A stretch of DNA of 64,000 nt from Strigops habroptila (GCF_004027225.2 NC_044278.2:65445923-65509922); one strand, 5' to 3'; numbered from the stretch's first letter, positions 46,111 to 60,859 are shown. Translations and numbers: made by a program. Notes: generated by a model from the letters alone, not told the origin.

Positions 46111-47720
46111 CACGGACGGCTACCGGGGCCGGGGCCGCCCGACGGCGCTGCCCTGCCCGCCTGGGCCCTCCTGGACCAGAGGCTCTGCCGGGGCCGGGGC
46201 GGCGGTGGCCGCGGTGCCCGGAGGGCGGGCGTCTCGTCCCCCCGCGGCGGCCGGGGTCCCGCACCGGCTGCTCGGGAGGGTTCCGTTCCGGGTGGCGCCG
46301 GCGGCGGCGGTGCGCGGTGCGGCGGAGCAGGGAAGCTCCCGGCCACCTCGGAAGCGGGGAGCGGGACCGTTTTCCAGGCGCTCTGCCAGAATCTCTGGAG
46401 TTAGGAAAGGCTGGAGGACGAGGGTGGATGCCAACGAGCACCGCGGTAGTCCTTGGTTGGGAAGTGATGGTGACAGTGTTTCAGTGAGCCGCGGCCGTTC
46501 TCCTTGGTGCCACTCATGACCTCTTGGAGAAAACCAGAGGTTTTTCTTTTCTTTTGTTAGAAGGAAGTGTCCCACTTTGGCTCTTTGTAGTTGTCTTCTC
46601 TTTACTTTTGCACAAGATTAGTTGGCCTAGCTGTCAGGACAGGAAAGGGCAGAAAAAAAAGTGTTGTCATTGGTACCATAAAATAAGTAACTGCATGCTT
46701 TTCCCCCCATTTGTTTGAGTATTGGTTGAGAGCTGGGCCAGGTGAGTGGTTTCTGCTCTGAACTGGATTATATCAACCACTGTAGCATTACATTAACTGT
46801 ATTTTAAGCGAATCCTGCTTTAGCAGTGAAACACAACAGTGCATACAAATCACTGCTCTGAGCAGAAGGCCTAGCAGTACCTCTGTGCTTTGCAACTTCA
46901 GCTGGGCCTTCTGAAATCATTTCATGGTAATAGTACATGCCTAAAGAATCCCATTTACCAATAAGTTGGTGTAATTTGAAGATAGCTTTGCCAGAGAAGT
47001 TAACTCACAGTCCCTCCAGAAGCTGAAATACCCTGTTATCTAATTGGATAAAGTAGGAAAGTTGCTGTATTTATTTTTCCGTGTTAAACCTGAGAAAAAT
47101 AAAGTAGTGTCATAAGTAATTTTGAATTCTCGGTTTCTAGGTTATAAACTGTGTGTATACACACTCACTGTATATATGTCATGTACTCAGTTACTGTTAA
47201 TGTAAATGTATTTTATTTCCAGAGTGAATTGGATGAGTAAAAAGCGTATCGAATGTAAACAGATGTCTACTGCTGTAAAGACATCGTTGCCATTTCAGTG
47301 GCTCTTTAATTAGAAGTTGACCGACTAGTCTGTGCTGCCAAATGGCCAAGTGAATTTTTTTGTATCACAGTTTAGTTTGACTGAACTTCACCACAAAGTG
47401 TGCAGTTGCTCTACAATATAATGTGGTGTAAAAAGTGCTGAAAATTAAAAGAACAACAAGTGTACACTGTGTAACAATTTCACCTTCAAAGACTGAATAA
47501 GGAGAAGTACTTGTCTAATGATGGCAAAAAAGCTGTTGACATTAAAACATTGAGTGAAGCATATCAAAGAACTAGACAAATGCAGTGCCAATGACCTACA
47601 GTTCTTCGGTTCAGGGTGCCAGACGGTATTGCTCTACGTTTTGAGAATTCGGCCAACCAGTCTGTGTTAAAAATGAAAAGCTGTTCCAGCAGGGTAAGGA
47701 AAAAACCTCCAAACAAACCC

Positions 47721-47890
47721 AGCCGGAGGGTGCATACATTTCGGTGTTGTCCCCTTCGGCCCGGGTCGCGGCGTTGTGGGCGCTGTCCAATGTGCTGAAC
47801 GGCGGCGGCCGCAGCTCGTGGCCACGCTGGAGACCGGCCGCGCTCTCTTCTATCTCCCTCCTCCCTTCGTCCTCCTGGGTCCCCCTGGAA
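47721..47890. promoter_or_regulatory. Isolated CpG-rich patch inside NALF1 intron 1
   Basis: TTCGGCCCGGGTCGCGGCG and GGCGGCGGCCGCAGC (a NotI-type GCGGCCGC), with a TGTCCAATG CCAAT box at 47787-47791, give many CpGs in about 150 bp, flanked on both sides by AT-rich intron. It could be an alternative promoter, an enhancer or an orphan CpG island. The ORFs across it are composition artefacts. Confidence 0.4.
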
Positions 47891-49772
47891 CATTTTGGTT
47901 CATTCTGGTGGCTGAGCAAAACAAGCGTTTAGCAGGTCTGCGGTCTGATAGCCGTGTGTGTTGATGTGCGTGTACCTGGTCTGCTCTGAAGTGTGTACGG
48001 GTGAAACTAGACACTTATCATGAATACTTAGTGACTGTTGCAATGTTTTGCTGGTCTTTCTGCATGGTGTTTTATATATATATGGTGTTTTATGCATATT
48101 CCATTTATGAAACTCAATCAGGAAAACAGCTATTTTTTGTAAGTAGATATTTTTTTCATTTTTTGAGCTTTGGGCATCTAGATAATTCTTAGCTTAAGAA
48201 TCAGAATAGAAAATAACTTGACATCTGACTATGCATTTTATGTACACACCATTTGATTGGTTTCTGTGGTGAGCTGCTTTTTCTTTTTTAAACAAAATGC
48301 TAAAAATACAGATGTTAGTCAATAATCATGAGTGTAACCACTGGGTTAATACAATGAAAGGCTTGTTAAATAATCTATTTCTGTTTAAGATATCTTGAGT
48401 ATAATGGGAGGGTGGCTTCATTTACAGAAAGAGAGGGCTTTTCATGCAGTTGACCAATTACAGGTAATGACAAAGTCAGTCAAATTTACACTGCAAAACA
48501 ATCAACCTAAAACTTGTAATTTGGTGTTATTTTCTCCTTCCCCAACTCTCTCCACCACCATCTCCCACCCTTGACACAGTTCTCATAGTAGAGGGTGAAG
48601 ACCATAGGGATTTCGCAGTCCACCAAGTTATGCCTTTCCAGAAAGTACTACTGATTATAACAAACAGTGCATATCAAGTTACTTTTGATGTACGAGGTTA
48701 AACCTCAAACTTTATATTTTCATTCTTTTATCTAAAACCATAAGAAAATGAACTTTACTTTCAAATTATTCTGTGTTTCACTACATGTCTCTTGGTCTCT
48801 GAAGAATATTTTAAATAAATTGCTCTGTATTGTGTAAAATTGCAGACAGCAGTTGTTTGGGTTATCAGTTCACATGTAGCTATTCTACATGCTGAGATTT
48901 GGTTTCAGTTTTAATATATAAGTATACTCACTCATTTTTTTTTATTTTTTGAAGAATGCCATCCTGGTGTTACTATTAAACTTCTTATTGAGTTGCATTG
49001 GGATTTTTGAAAATTTTGTAGAAAATGCTGAATTTTGAATTTTAGGGCATTTGGAAAATCACTGTTTTTGATAGTTGCAATGAACATGCATATACATTTT
49101 ATATTGTTAGGATGTCAGTAGACTTGTATGTAGTTTAGAAGTTTGCAATATCTCTGTTTTCTCAGTATAAATCCATCTTCAACTTATTTCTTTAAAAATA
49201 TCCTTCAAGTCTGATGTCTTTACATCTCGTTTTCTTGTCTTGATAGTCACATGTCAGTAATGGCTAAACAATAAATGTAAGGGAAATATTTGAATGTATT
49301 ACGTATTCAACCAGATGACATGATAAATTGCTGTAGCCTTACTGAATCACTAAAATAACAGAGTAACTGAAAATCTGGATCTACATTTCTAGTTTTCTAT
49401 TTGAAATTGAATTCAGATTTTTTTTTAATATCTTTATGAAATTTTGCTTTTGTATATTACGCAGTTAATGGTTATATTTACAGACATTGTTCTTGGCAAT
49501 ATCTATAATTTCTTGGTTTCCAGAATACCATTTTTGTATTCAGTGTGACAGAGTACTGTATTCAGACAGAGAACTGTATTGGCTTGATGTTGGAAGACAC
49601 AGTTCCTCATAATGACTTAGCTTTCTATCAGGGGAAATACTCAAGTTCTTATTCTTAAGACAGCAGGCAATCGCTCTGTGGAATAAAAGAAAATTCTGGC
49701 TACCTCTGATTAAAACTGGGTCAAATAACTAAGTAGGACATCATATAAATGTAAAGGTTTTTCTTTATTTGG

Positions 49773-49795
49773 TTTTTTTTTTTTTTTTTTTTTTT
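49773..49795. repeat. T23 homopolymer
   Basis: Uninterrupted T run in intron 1, followed by GAGAGAG. No polyadenylation signal on the minus strand beside it. Confidence 0.9.
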
Positions 49796-52700
49796 GAGAG
49801 AGTTAGAACTTATGACTTTGTGAGAAGTATCAGAGGCCAGAGCTTTCTTGGCAGATGTATTTATTAATGCTTGAACATAACATCAGTTATTATTTTTTGA
49901 GACTGGTTTCTTAACCTGGTGAAAATTGAAAGTGTTTAAAATGTGGCCTTCCTCAGTGCTAGTTAAAATATTGAAATGTGTAATTCAGGTAAGTGCATTA
50001 TAATTAAAATAACACTAAATTAATTCAGTTTTCCTCCTAGAATATCAAAGGAGAAAAATAAAAACATACCAACTCTTTTTATGTCAACATTGCTGAAGAG
50101 TGAAGTTTAGCTGACATCCTAGGTGCTCAACACGTACACACAGACCTTTTTTCTCTTTTTTTCAGGAATTAAATATAATTTAGTAAATTATGATTTGAGG
50201 TTTATGATATTGGTATAAGAAATATGTAAGAGGATAGCTGAGTTATACTACTACTTAGTTGAAAACATGCATATCAATAAAGGGTTTCATCACTAAACAT
50301 AGATGGTATAGTTGATAGGAATATAGTACTTCTGTTACTAATGATTTTTTTTAGAGGGGGAATCAAAGAACTGTGTTTGTCTGCTTTTCTTTGAGTAAGA
50401 GGATGATTGAAACTTATTTAAAACAATTAAAACCACATTTGTTCTCATTTATCTGAAAATTTCAAACCTTATATGAATCATGACTTTTCTAAGAACTTTT
50501 TCCTAAACAGCATATGTAGTCTAATTAGGTTTTGATTTAAACTCTCAGTTAAGCTGGCAGAAAAGAGCAGATGAGAAATATGAAACCAAAATCTCAAGTG
50601 ATAGAAGAACCCTTCTGTTACAAAAGGTCACATAGACCAGCGTCTGCCACAAAGTTAGATATTTCAATTGCACATCTTAATCACACAATATTTCTATTAT
50701 ATGCAGAAGTGATAACCTAAGCTAATCAGAAGAACCTCTTAAAAATTAAACCTTCAGAAATCTGCACTGATGGTCAGCATCTGATACAAATGGGAAACAA
50801 TCAACTTTAATTACGGAACTGATGCCTTTTCAGAATGTGTTGAAATGTAAATATTTATTTTAAAGCTTTTTTAAAAATTAATAATATGCTGTTTAAAAAA
50901 GCCTTGATACTTAAATGTATATATTTTTAAAAGCTTTGTTTAAAATGCTGTGAAACAAATGTGACTGTATAAGTTGATGTTTGCAGATGATATTTGTTCA
51001 GTTGATTAAAAAAAAAAAGGTAGAAGTTTAATTGCTTTTCAAAACTAATTTAAGATAAAAATGTGGATGAATTTAGTATAACTAGTATTGTAATAGTGTA
51101 CTGGTATATGGGTATAAGGAGCAGCACTGTGTACTGATGGACTTTGTATTTTGGCCTAAAATCCTGATTTTGGCAATTTTCTTCAGTCTCTGGTTTTGAG
51201 CTAGATGAGTGGCATGAACCCAGGGAACCCTATGCACATGCTTGTAGTCACTCAACTGCATAACTGCTTTGTTGAATTAGGACCAGATCTCTTCACTACT
51301 ACAAGAGCAGATTTCCCAGGTTTTCTTACCAGCAGTGAGTTCACCCCACCAAACTTAATTAAGTTTGCATCTAGTTGAACTTACAGATATTCATCCCATT
51401 TATAGTGTGGATGGGTACTTCATTCCTGACTTAGGAAAAAAAGGACTGCAGATGACTAGCACAGAGTAGCCGAAGAGGGTTCCACTCTAGTTCAGCAGCC
51501 ACTGTTTAATACTTTATGGTATTAGTGTCACATGGCTAGGGACTTCATGGCGCTGCCCTCAGTTTTGCTTTGTTCACTGGTTCTCTTTGCATCAAGCAGT
51601 GCACTTCACATGCACCTTGTAGAGAATGCGTCAGTCTTGCTTCTTCATTTCATGTTCTTCTAGGAAAAGTAATCAAAATGCAAATTATAGTTCTATCACT
51701 TATCCTGCCTAAAAATCATTTGGTCTATACTTAGTAATTTATCACTTCAGTCTTGCACTAAGATCCATAATGTATTTAGATCTGTGAATTGCCTAAGAGG
51801 GAAAAGTAACTTAGAAGCTGAATTCTTAAATATTACTTTTTGAGAAGTATCATTCATAACACCCCAGATGACAGAAAAATGAAATAAAACAGAAAAAAAA
51901 CAAAAGAAAAAGTAGATACCCAGGATGGACATCCACATCAAATATAAAAGTAGTCTCTTTGTAGTCAATGGGGATACATAGGTAATTCTAGAGTCTGAGT
52001 CAATTCACAATAAAGTGGACATCTAAAAATAGGTCATATGGATTGTGCCCTAGAAGTACCTATTTTCTGTTCATTGTTTCTAAAGAGCACACACTGTCAT
52101 TTTATCTCAGATACAAACACCTCCACTATTGACATCTAAAGTCATATTAGATGAATCCTGACAAAGTGATTTTGGTAAGTTTGGATGAAATTGTGTTCGC
52201 ACACAAAATATAACTGTGCGAAAGTTTGTGAAATCCTGCTACTTGTGCTGTTCCACTCCAACCTAGTGAAATGACAAGCATCTCTCACATCTCTGATAGC
52301 TATGTTCTGTCACTGAAGAATGTGTGAGCTATGCAGTCTGCTTCTTAGGGAAAAGAATAGGAAAGGCCCTTATATGACCTAACTATATTTTTATCACTTT
52401 TTTGAGAGAGGGGAGGCCAAGAGCTGTTATATATTACTTTTCCAGTTGTCATTTCTACTGAGAAACTATACAGTAAAAATTGTAGGTCATCTCCTTAATG
52501 GCAATTTTTGCAGGTAAATCTGCTACAGATTATTTCTTTTATTCTGCCTTCTCTCTTTATAAGGCAGGTGAGGATTTTGTGGTAGAGGTGTTTATGTGTG
52601 TGAGAATTCCTATATATTATACTGGGTTTCATTTTCATCCCTTAGGCCAAATCAGAGGGAACTCCCAAGCCTACCCAATCTCTGTCACTCAAGAGAGACA

Positions 52701-53634
52701 TATTCTTAGACATTTATGCCACTTTACTAAAATAACCATACTGTACTTTTCTATGTACTTTTCACTGTTCTCTTCTCTTGTCAGAACTGTAGAGCAAACA
52801 TTGCTAAGTGAGAGTGTGTGATAGTTTGATTTACTTTACAGCATCAATCAGTTAGATGAATACAAATTTAGTGAGGCACTAGAGACATTCTGGCTTGTAG
52901 AGAGATTTTATTAGTTTGAAGATATGTTAAAAAAATAAAGGCTAGATTTATTTTTGGATTTGTGATCAGACCTTGTTTGCAAGCAGGGCAGATAGATACA
53001 TGAAAGATGTAGATTGTTCCTTTAGAGCATGCACATTGAAGAGTTGTATCCAATGAGCACCCAGTCCATAATAACAAAGAGAACAGGGCACGAGTAAGTG
53101 GTTTTGGAGTGATCAACACTTGATATTCTCCCACCCTTCATCTCAACTCTTTCATCCAAACTGGTGGACATGTCTCAAAACCTGTGTTTGAAATAACACT
53201 GTTGTAAAGCCTTGATGGAAGAACCTGGTAGGACCCTTTGAAACACTGGTTGAACGCAACTAAATTGTTGGGATGAATGGTGATGATAAATGTTGAACTG
53301 ACAAACTTCGGCAGTTCTATATGAATGTCTTGGTCCTTTAAACTGTCTTGAAGATCTTGATGCAAATGTTCACCTTTTATGTAGATTGATGTTGAGAGAT
53401 CATTCAGAGATTTCATCATAAAAAGACAACTTGCTAATTAAAAACAGTAGCAAAGATGATCTGAACCAAAGTTACCAACAAACAATATGTTTGGGTCTAA
53501 GTTTTTAGAAATTCTGCAGCAGTTTGGAAGTCATTGTGGATGTTTAAACTATTTCAGTGAAATAAGGGGGAAACTGTAGTTGAGAGATTACAAATTAAAA
53601 AAATACAAATTTTTGTTTTGGTATATGACAGTGG

Positions 53635-53652
53635 TTTTTTTTTTTTTTTTTT
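53635..53652. repeat. T18 homopolymer
   Basis: Uninterrupted T run in intron 1. Confidence 0.9.
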
Positions 53653-56600
53653 CATTTTATTTAATCTAGGCAAGTTCCTTAGGCAAGCCATTTTATTTTC
53701 AAATTTATTAATTATAAAAACTTGTAAAAGAAAAAAAGTGATTAGTTTTGTATTTTAGAATGTGCAATATATTGTAGTTCTCAGGAGATACTTTCCAGGG
53801 AGCAAATATGATACCTAGAATGCTTTTAAAATGCATGTTAAAGTTAAGTTTTGCTGATCCTCGGCATGTTAGGTTAGATGTTGCCTTCAATTTGCCTGAA
53901 TGCTTATGTAAATGGTATCTTGGGCCTGTCGACGCATTTCATATCTGTAAAATGTCATAATGAAGTATCTTTATTACATTTTTAAGATATTAGCAATCCA
54001 GAACCAGAGGACATTCTTTATTAAAGGGAAGGGGAAAAGATGGATTGTTGGTGATACTTGGAAAAACAGTTTTTTTCATTTTATGCATTCTTTTAGCACA
54101 ATAAGAGAGTTTTCAGGGTTTGTTGATTGATGATTTGCTCATCTTTGCTCTTCATTGGGTGGTTTGCTCTCTGTGTTTGAGGGGTTACACTCACAAGTTC
54201 TTTTCAGAAAAACAGATTTTGTGTGAGATGTATCCATTTAGAGAAATACTTGGATTTAAAGAGCTGTTAAGGAAGAATTTGAGTGACCCTTAAATGCTTT
54301 AAAATCTGTATTGAAAGTTAATTAAGTATCTTGCAGATTTCTGTGTGCAGTAATAGACAACTAAATATAAGACTGCAAATATAAAACGTTTATTCAGGTA
54401 CCCAGATTCTTCATAAGGAACAGTATACCAGACAGAAAATCTGTTGCTAGCATGGAAAATTTATAGTTAGCTCATATTAGTTGATTTATGATGCTCATGA
54501 TTCAAGGAAAAAAACATTATTAGTGTAACTTAATCATTTAGAGGGGTATCTTTATTGTTGTTAGAGTTATGTTTTCAAAGGCACTAAAATGATCTCTGCT
54601 GAGACAAATTTCTGTATTTGTATATGTGCACACTGGATTAAAAACCAGACATTCTCTAAAATAAAGCCTAGCTTGTAGAAACAAACAAACAAAAAAAAGG
54701 CAAATAAACAATACAATTTCTTTTAGGCTACTTAAAAAAAAAGTGCTTATAAAAATTACATGCAAATTTCCTGCGGGTACTCTTAACGTTGCCTTTGCAT
54801 ATGATATTTGTTGAAACTGGATTTCTGTACAGAAGAGCTTTAGGATAACAAGGACATTTTATTTATTCCCAGTTGCAATTAAAAGTTCTTGTGCATTCAA
54901 AGATTTATAACTGACTTTAAAAGAAGATCACTTAGTGGTGAAATCTGGTATAGCACATCTCAGTTTAAAAGTAAATTATTTTTAAAATGAGAAAACTATG
55001 TATTTAAGTTTCAATGTATAATATAAAAATGATAAAATTATGTATGTCAGTCATAGTCTTTTTTATTAAAAACAGCTACAAATAATCCAAAATTGATGCT
55101 TTGGAAAGAACTAAAGCATCTGGAAATTTTTAAGAGGAATATTACTGTAATATCTATTTAGAATACTGATCATTAGTAAATTTCTTCAGAAAGTTTCTGG
55201 TGGCTTTCCAGTGGGATGTGTCCGTACTAATTGCGGCTGTGTTAAAGTCAGGCAAATGGTGTAATCAGTGGAGAAACATCCGTGATCGTCAGAGCATAAT
55301 TCATTTAATTCATTGACCTTTTTGTTGTGAAGTAAATTATTCCAATGCATCTATTTTGGAGTATTGCAAATTTTATACCCCTGTAAGTACAAGACCATCC
55401 TTTCATGTTTTCCTTTCATACTGTGTTCAAGCTGTTAATATTGTTGTACAGTGCTTTAAAGAGAGACTGGGCAGTTTTGATAAGAAGGAAGTTGTTTTTT
55501 CACAGAAGTGTACAAGTATGAGAAGTGTCCTGTGCAGGGGGATGCCCCAGCATATGCTGCCAGTAACATGGGGGCTCTGCTGCTTTGGCTATGCAGCTGG
55601 AGCAGGACCAAGGCTTAAGATATTGAGCCGGGGGATTAGCATGCACTGGCTTGAGGTTCTGCACTTAAAAAAAGGAAGCAAAACAAAAACATAGCCAAAG
55701 TCTTATGGGATGGCTTTTAAAATTCTTCGTGCACTCAGAGATGAGAGATGTTCATTTCCAGTCCCATTCTGCTCTGGAGCTAAAGTCTTCCTGTAAATAT
55801 TTCTATGCAGAACCTGCAGAACTTGGACCAGTATTAAGAAGAGGTAGGAGTTTCTGAATAAGGTATATTTGAAATATTAGCAAATTGTCTTAAAAGCAGA
55901 ATTAATTTTTGTACTTTTTTTTTCTTTTATGCCTTCTGATAGAGCCACGCTTGGGGAAATGACCCCTATTATAAGCTAAGTTTAGCTAACAAGATACATT
56001 ATATTACTGGAGTTCAGGAAATGAGGCTTGCTGTTTTAGATCCCAATTTATTTAGAAGTGCATTATGGTTTCTTTTGACTTTATTTAAAGCTTATAAATG
56101 TTAAAGCTGAATCTTATAAATATCCATTTTTTGCAACCCCACTGTATGAATGAAATTAAATTATTACTGTAACTATGGCTTTTAAAAATTCAGCAGCTGA
56201 GATTGATTCCTGTGACGTGACCTGAGTCAATGTACTGCAAGCCAATCTCTGTATGAGAGATGTGAATTTAAAATATCATTTTATTTTCATTTGTAAATGT
56301 AGAACAATTTTCTTTCATCAGGAATCGACAATGACATAAGCCAGGATCAACTGGTTTCAATGACTGTGTCATTGAAATTAGTGCCTTTACTTAAATGTAA
56401 TATTGTTGTGAGAGCGGGAGGCACATGATACACTTTAAAATTCAAATATATAAAATCAAAGGGACAGATTTGATTCAGACTGATTTGACTTGCAAGCCTT
56501 GCTACAAAAACCAATATGTGGAGTGCTTTAAATGCTCATTTCCTTGTCTTTGACTGACGTTACTAATTTGAAACTGTTGTCAGATTGATGGTTTTTTCCC

Positions 56601-56999
56601 TTTGTTGTTGTACTTGGTCTTGATCCCATTCTCTTATTCTATTGATTTTTCAGGCACACTGTAGAAAAATATTATGAGCTTAATTTATTCAGCTGTCCAG
56701 GGGGGAAAATCTTGAAGAAGACAAAGCAGAATTAATTTGCCTTTTGTAGCAAAGAGTGTAGGTCATCTACCAGGGTTAAAAGGAGAGATGCTGATCAGTA
56801 ATATGGCTCATTTAAATCCAGAGAAGCTGCTTTGATTGCTGTAAAGGCACTCTGTATTTATGCTGGTATATATACTGTTAGAATTTAAGCCTAAGTTGAA
56901 GAATTGATCAGGTAATGGAAGTTTTGTTCTCTAGTACATTTCAACACTCATAAAAAAAGGTAGTAATTTTAACAGTGACTCAAGAATTAGAGATATTGT

Positions 57000-57044
57000 A
57001 CACATATATATATGTATATATGTGATACATATACATGTGTGTGT
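57000..57044. repeat. AT/TG dinucleotide-rich microsatellite
   Basis: ACATATATATATGTATATATGTG passing into ATACATGTGTGTG; partly self-complementary. Confidence 0.85.
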
Positions 57045-60000
57045 CTTACAGAAAGCGCAACAAGGAAATTACTGAAATAGGATCAAGCATCTTGGAGAGG
57101 CTAGGACAGTCCTGAAGTATAGGCTCCTATGGAAATCTTTGAAATGTCCTGGATTCTGTAAAATTAAGGAGTAGTTTAGAAAGTAGAGGAAAATGTAACA
57201 ATTGTTTCTAAATGGTCTTTTCCTTTTTTCTGTCACTAGTTTGTTTTCTGGCTGATCTGGAAATATAAATTACTTGGGGTATTTTCTTTCTTTCATCAAA
57301 ACTTCAGAAAGGCTCCACAGTAAATGTGGAGTACGCAAACAATAAATTGCCAATGTCATAGCCAGGATGTACACTAACCCTGTTTTACATTGGTCTTTGC
57401 AACTCCTTTTTAGAGACGCTCCATGTGTTTGGACTGAAATTTGGATCACTGGTTGCAACAAAACCACCTAAAACTCCATGTATCTCTGCTACCTAATACT
57501 AATAGATTATGGAAGAAGTTACCTCAAGTGTTCTGTTTTCTTAATTGGAATATTTTAGGTTTCTGTTTCTTTACTTGCACATTACATAACAAAGTTCTTT
57601 TTATTTGTTTATGTGGGGTTTTCTTAAGGCTAGGATATTTTGATTGCTGTGATTATCTGGGAGATCAGTCTTTTGTTACTGTTGTATCATCTGAGCTTTA
57701 GTTTTTTTCTGAAATATTTATATATGTTGTCTTGTGCAATATAACCATGAACTACAGTCACTTCCCAAATATTTATATAAGCTTTTTTTTTTTCTTGCAG
57801 TTTCCTGTCTACTTGTGGTTGTTTCTGTTTGATTACTGGAGAAACATTCCTCCTTAAATTTTGGTATGAATGTAAATGTTTATAGCATGATTTTTTTTTC
57901 TCATATTTTTTAATATAGTCCTGGTTTGAAGAGAGCTGATATTTGGGATGGAAGAGATCTTTTTCTCCTTTTATAGATGTTTAGGTCTGCAAGAGGAGGA
58001 GATGATATGTTTTACAGCTTGCAGGAAATATTTACGTGTCAGAATTTTACCAAACTCAGGATTGGCAGGGAAGATCAGTAGGCTCACAGGGAGGAATAAA
58101 AGATCTGTGAATATCAGTAAGCTTTTTTTGGGGTTACTCTAAATTTGTGGTGTACAGGATAGAAAATGGAGCATAAAGTATATATGAATAAAGTGATGTT
58201 TGAAATGGTTTGATGATATGTTTGAAAGAGAAGCAAAAGACCTGAAACTTTTTTTTTCAGTTGTGAGTGATGGTGCTATTGGGGAACTCAAATATTACAG
58301 TAATTCAGCAATGCAGGGGGCCTGTAGCATGTGGAGCATCATGCGGTGCACCTGTTATATTCCTCAAAGGGCTGGTCCTGCTTCAAATTCTTTTCTTCAC
58401 TTTGTGTCTTAGTAGAGTTAAAAGGCAACTATTTATTTATTACAGGGTCTGTACACACTTGGGCAGCAGTTCACAAATCTCAAGTACTTGAACTTTTACA
58501 GGCAGCTGACCTGAGGCTGTGTCTCCATTAGCATTTTAGTTCAGGTCAGGGGTGTGCTTTTGAAACAAATTTTCCACTCCCCCTGCCACTCTTACTGCAT
58601 CTTGATTCATGCCACAGAGCAGTCTGGGAGCACACAGACTGCATGGCTTTTGCTGGAAGTGAAGGCGAAGAAGTGCCCCAGAAGCACATATGATGGGTTG
58701 CAGGCACTAAGGGACATGCAGTTTGTAGAAATAGGGTTTAGCCTGAAGTAAAACCAGTGAAACACATATAATGTGGATGCCAAGCTCTCAGCACTGTTTC
58801 AGCCTACAGTGTTTTGACAGAGCCACGCTCCTTGTTAATATTCATGTAGCCATAGATAAAGAGCCTGAAATTCAACCCTCACTTGGAGATTATTCCCAAA
58901 GTATCTCAGCAGTTTCTTTAGGACTGCATCTCAAGACCCTGAGCTGGAGCTTTGAAATGTTTCAGTGCACCTGGCTCTATGTAATCATGACATTAGTGAT
59001 CATCTGTTATCCTATATTTCCCCCTCCACTCCCCCTCTGTCTTCTGCTGGCATGCCTATGGAGATGATGCACAGCATGGTGCAGATTTTTGCTCTGTGCG
59101 TTCTCTGCAGCTGCCAAGCCTCTGTGTAGCAGAACCACTGCAGCTCTGCTGCGTTTTGGGCTGTGTGGGCTGCCTCTGTCCTCGCTGTGAAATTCATGTC
59201 ACCTTCCCAGCACAGGGACGTAAGGACCAACAGAACTGTCAGTGCCCCTTTGGCAACTCTTGGGTTTTTAGTTTCAGAACAATGCAAAAATATCTAAGCA
59301 AGCAGGAAACTGAAAAAAATTATGAGAGGGAGGGAAATTGGCAGCAGTGGAACAAGTCTGACCTTCCTTTGTAAAATACTGCCTTCCCTATCTTCTAGCT
59401 TATTTTCTTGTCTCCTACTAGAAGAAAAAAAGTTTACAGGACAGTGCTCAGTCTGGATTTTAGGTAACTATTGAACTGACAGGCACATATTCAGGAAAGC
59501 CTAAGTAACAGGGTTTTAATTATTTAATTTTCTATATACCTGTGAGGACTTAATTTTCTTTGGATTTTTCAGCATAGAGGACAAAACTGTATCTGTGGTA
59601 TTGATATTATTTTTCTCCACAGAGTAAACTTTTTCCTGTGAAAGATTAAGAAAATACTGAGTAGTTCTTTAGAAGATATGATGCTAGAAGAATATTGCCT
59701 TGCTGATAGAATATTTGTTCTTAGTATGGGGAAGTACTATCTTTCCAATTTTTATTATTGAGGCATTTTTATTGCAATACTCCAAGTAATTACAGGTGGT
59801 CATTGCTTTTGAACCCTAAGAATTCATGCCATGTATTGAGTTGTTTCTAAGTTAGTTTACTGGGCTTTTGGGAAACAAATAAGTTCTAGAGATCATGATC
59901 AGCCCTGTTCTAATAGTAACAATGTTCTTGGAGATCTGTGGGGCTTAATGTTTTTAGCCTTTGGTAACTATCAGGAAGTTTTCTTAATGTTTTCCCCAGC

Positions 60001-60859
60001 TGAAAACTTAAAGGGGGCTAAAAAGAGGCAAGAAGAGTGATTCCTAGCAAAATGGATAAAGAAATTGTGTATTGAAATGGTACCAGTGTGTGTGATTGAA
60101 ACACCAGGGGGAGACCTGCAGGTGATCAACGCTTCCTTCACCACCAGATGCTCCTGAGCTGACCAGGAACTGCAAGGGAGACCAATCAGCAGAGGTAGGA
60201 TGTTGTCCTGCCAGTGGGAAAAGCAGTCAGAGGGACAGGTAGCCAAATTGCATGTTTGACTTAGGTCATCACAAGAGTAGACAGACAACATAGCCCTATA
60301 AGGCTTCAATTAGGCGTATCTCAGGTTATACTTACGTTTCTTTATCCTGAAGCCTGAAGCAGCTGATGCTGAAGAATCAGAAAACTGAAGAGAGTGTATT
60401 TTTGGCAAGCACTCTATAGAAGCTGACATACTACGCTGCTCAGTGATCTTCTTGATGTCATGTCCTGTCTTTGGGAATAAGCTTGGGAGGTAAAACGAAT
60501 GCTACACCAGATAGAATATTGTTTTCTAGTTTGCAAAGTTTCGTCTTAACTCATATTAGGTAGTAGTCAATTTACCATATTTATGATTCAATAAAATACC
60601 TTTTTATATACTTTCTTGTTAGTATAATTTCATACGTGAAGGGATATCTTGTTAGAGGTAAATTTCATTTTAAAATGCACTTAGAGTGGCATTCAAAATC
60701 CTAATTTTCTCTAAATGTGTGGTAAACCCACCAAAATTTCAGCAAATTTTGGTTCTCACTGTGTATCATGCATTAGTTCTGTTGTTCTTTTGTAATAATT
60801 AAGGTAGGATCGATGTTCCTATAGTTCTTACCGAATTTTTTGTATAGCTCCTGTAGGAC

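Larger units (their letters stand above)
43950..46510. promoter_or_regulatory. NALF1: CpG island spanning NALF1 promoter, exon 1 and start of intron 1
   Basis: CpG dinucleotides and GC runs are dense from about 43.95 kb (CTCGGCGCGGGAGG) to about 46.5 kb (GAGCCGCGGCCG), against an AT-rich, CpG-poor background. The island contains the probable transcription start, the leader, the whole first coding exon and about 0.8 kb of intron 1. Such islands mark constitutively unmethylated promoters of broadly or neuronally expressed vertebrate genes. Confidence 0.88.

Noticed and set aside
45899..46519. Long open frames on both strands (169 and 180 codons) in the start of intron 1
   Set aside because: They overlap each other in CpG-dense DNA and have Arg/Pro/Gly-biased translations typical of shadows of GC-rich sequence.
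49773..49795. Poly-T run as the tail of a minus-strand retrocopy
   Set aside because: No polyadenylation signal precedes it on the minus strand and no recognisable transcript sequence adjoins it.
52868..53419. Two adjoining minus-strand frames (93 and 88 codons) with protein-like composition
   Set aside because: I considered an old retropseudogene, but I could not match the translations to any family and there is no poly(A) tail or boundary. Left unannotated.
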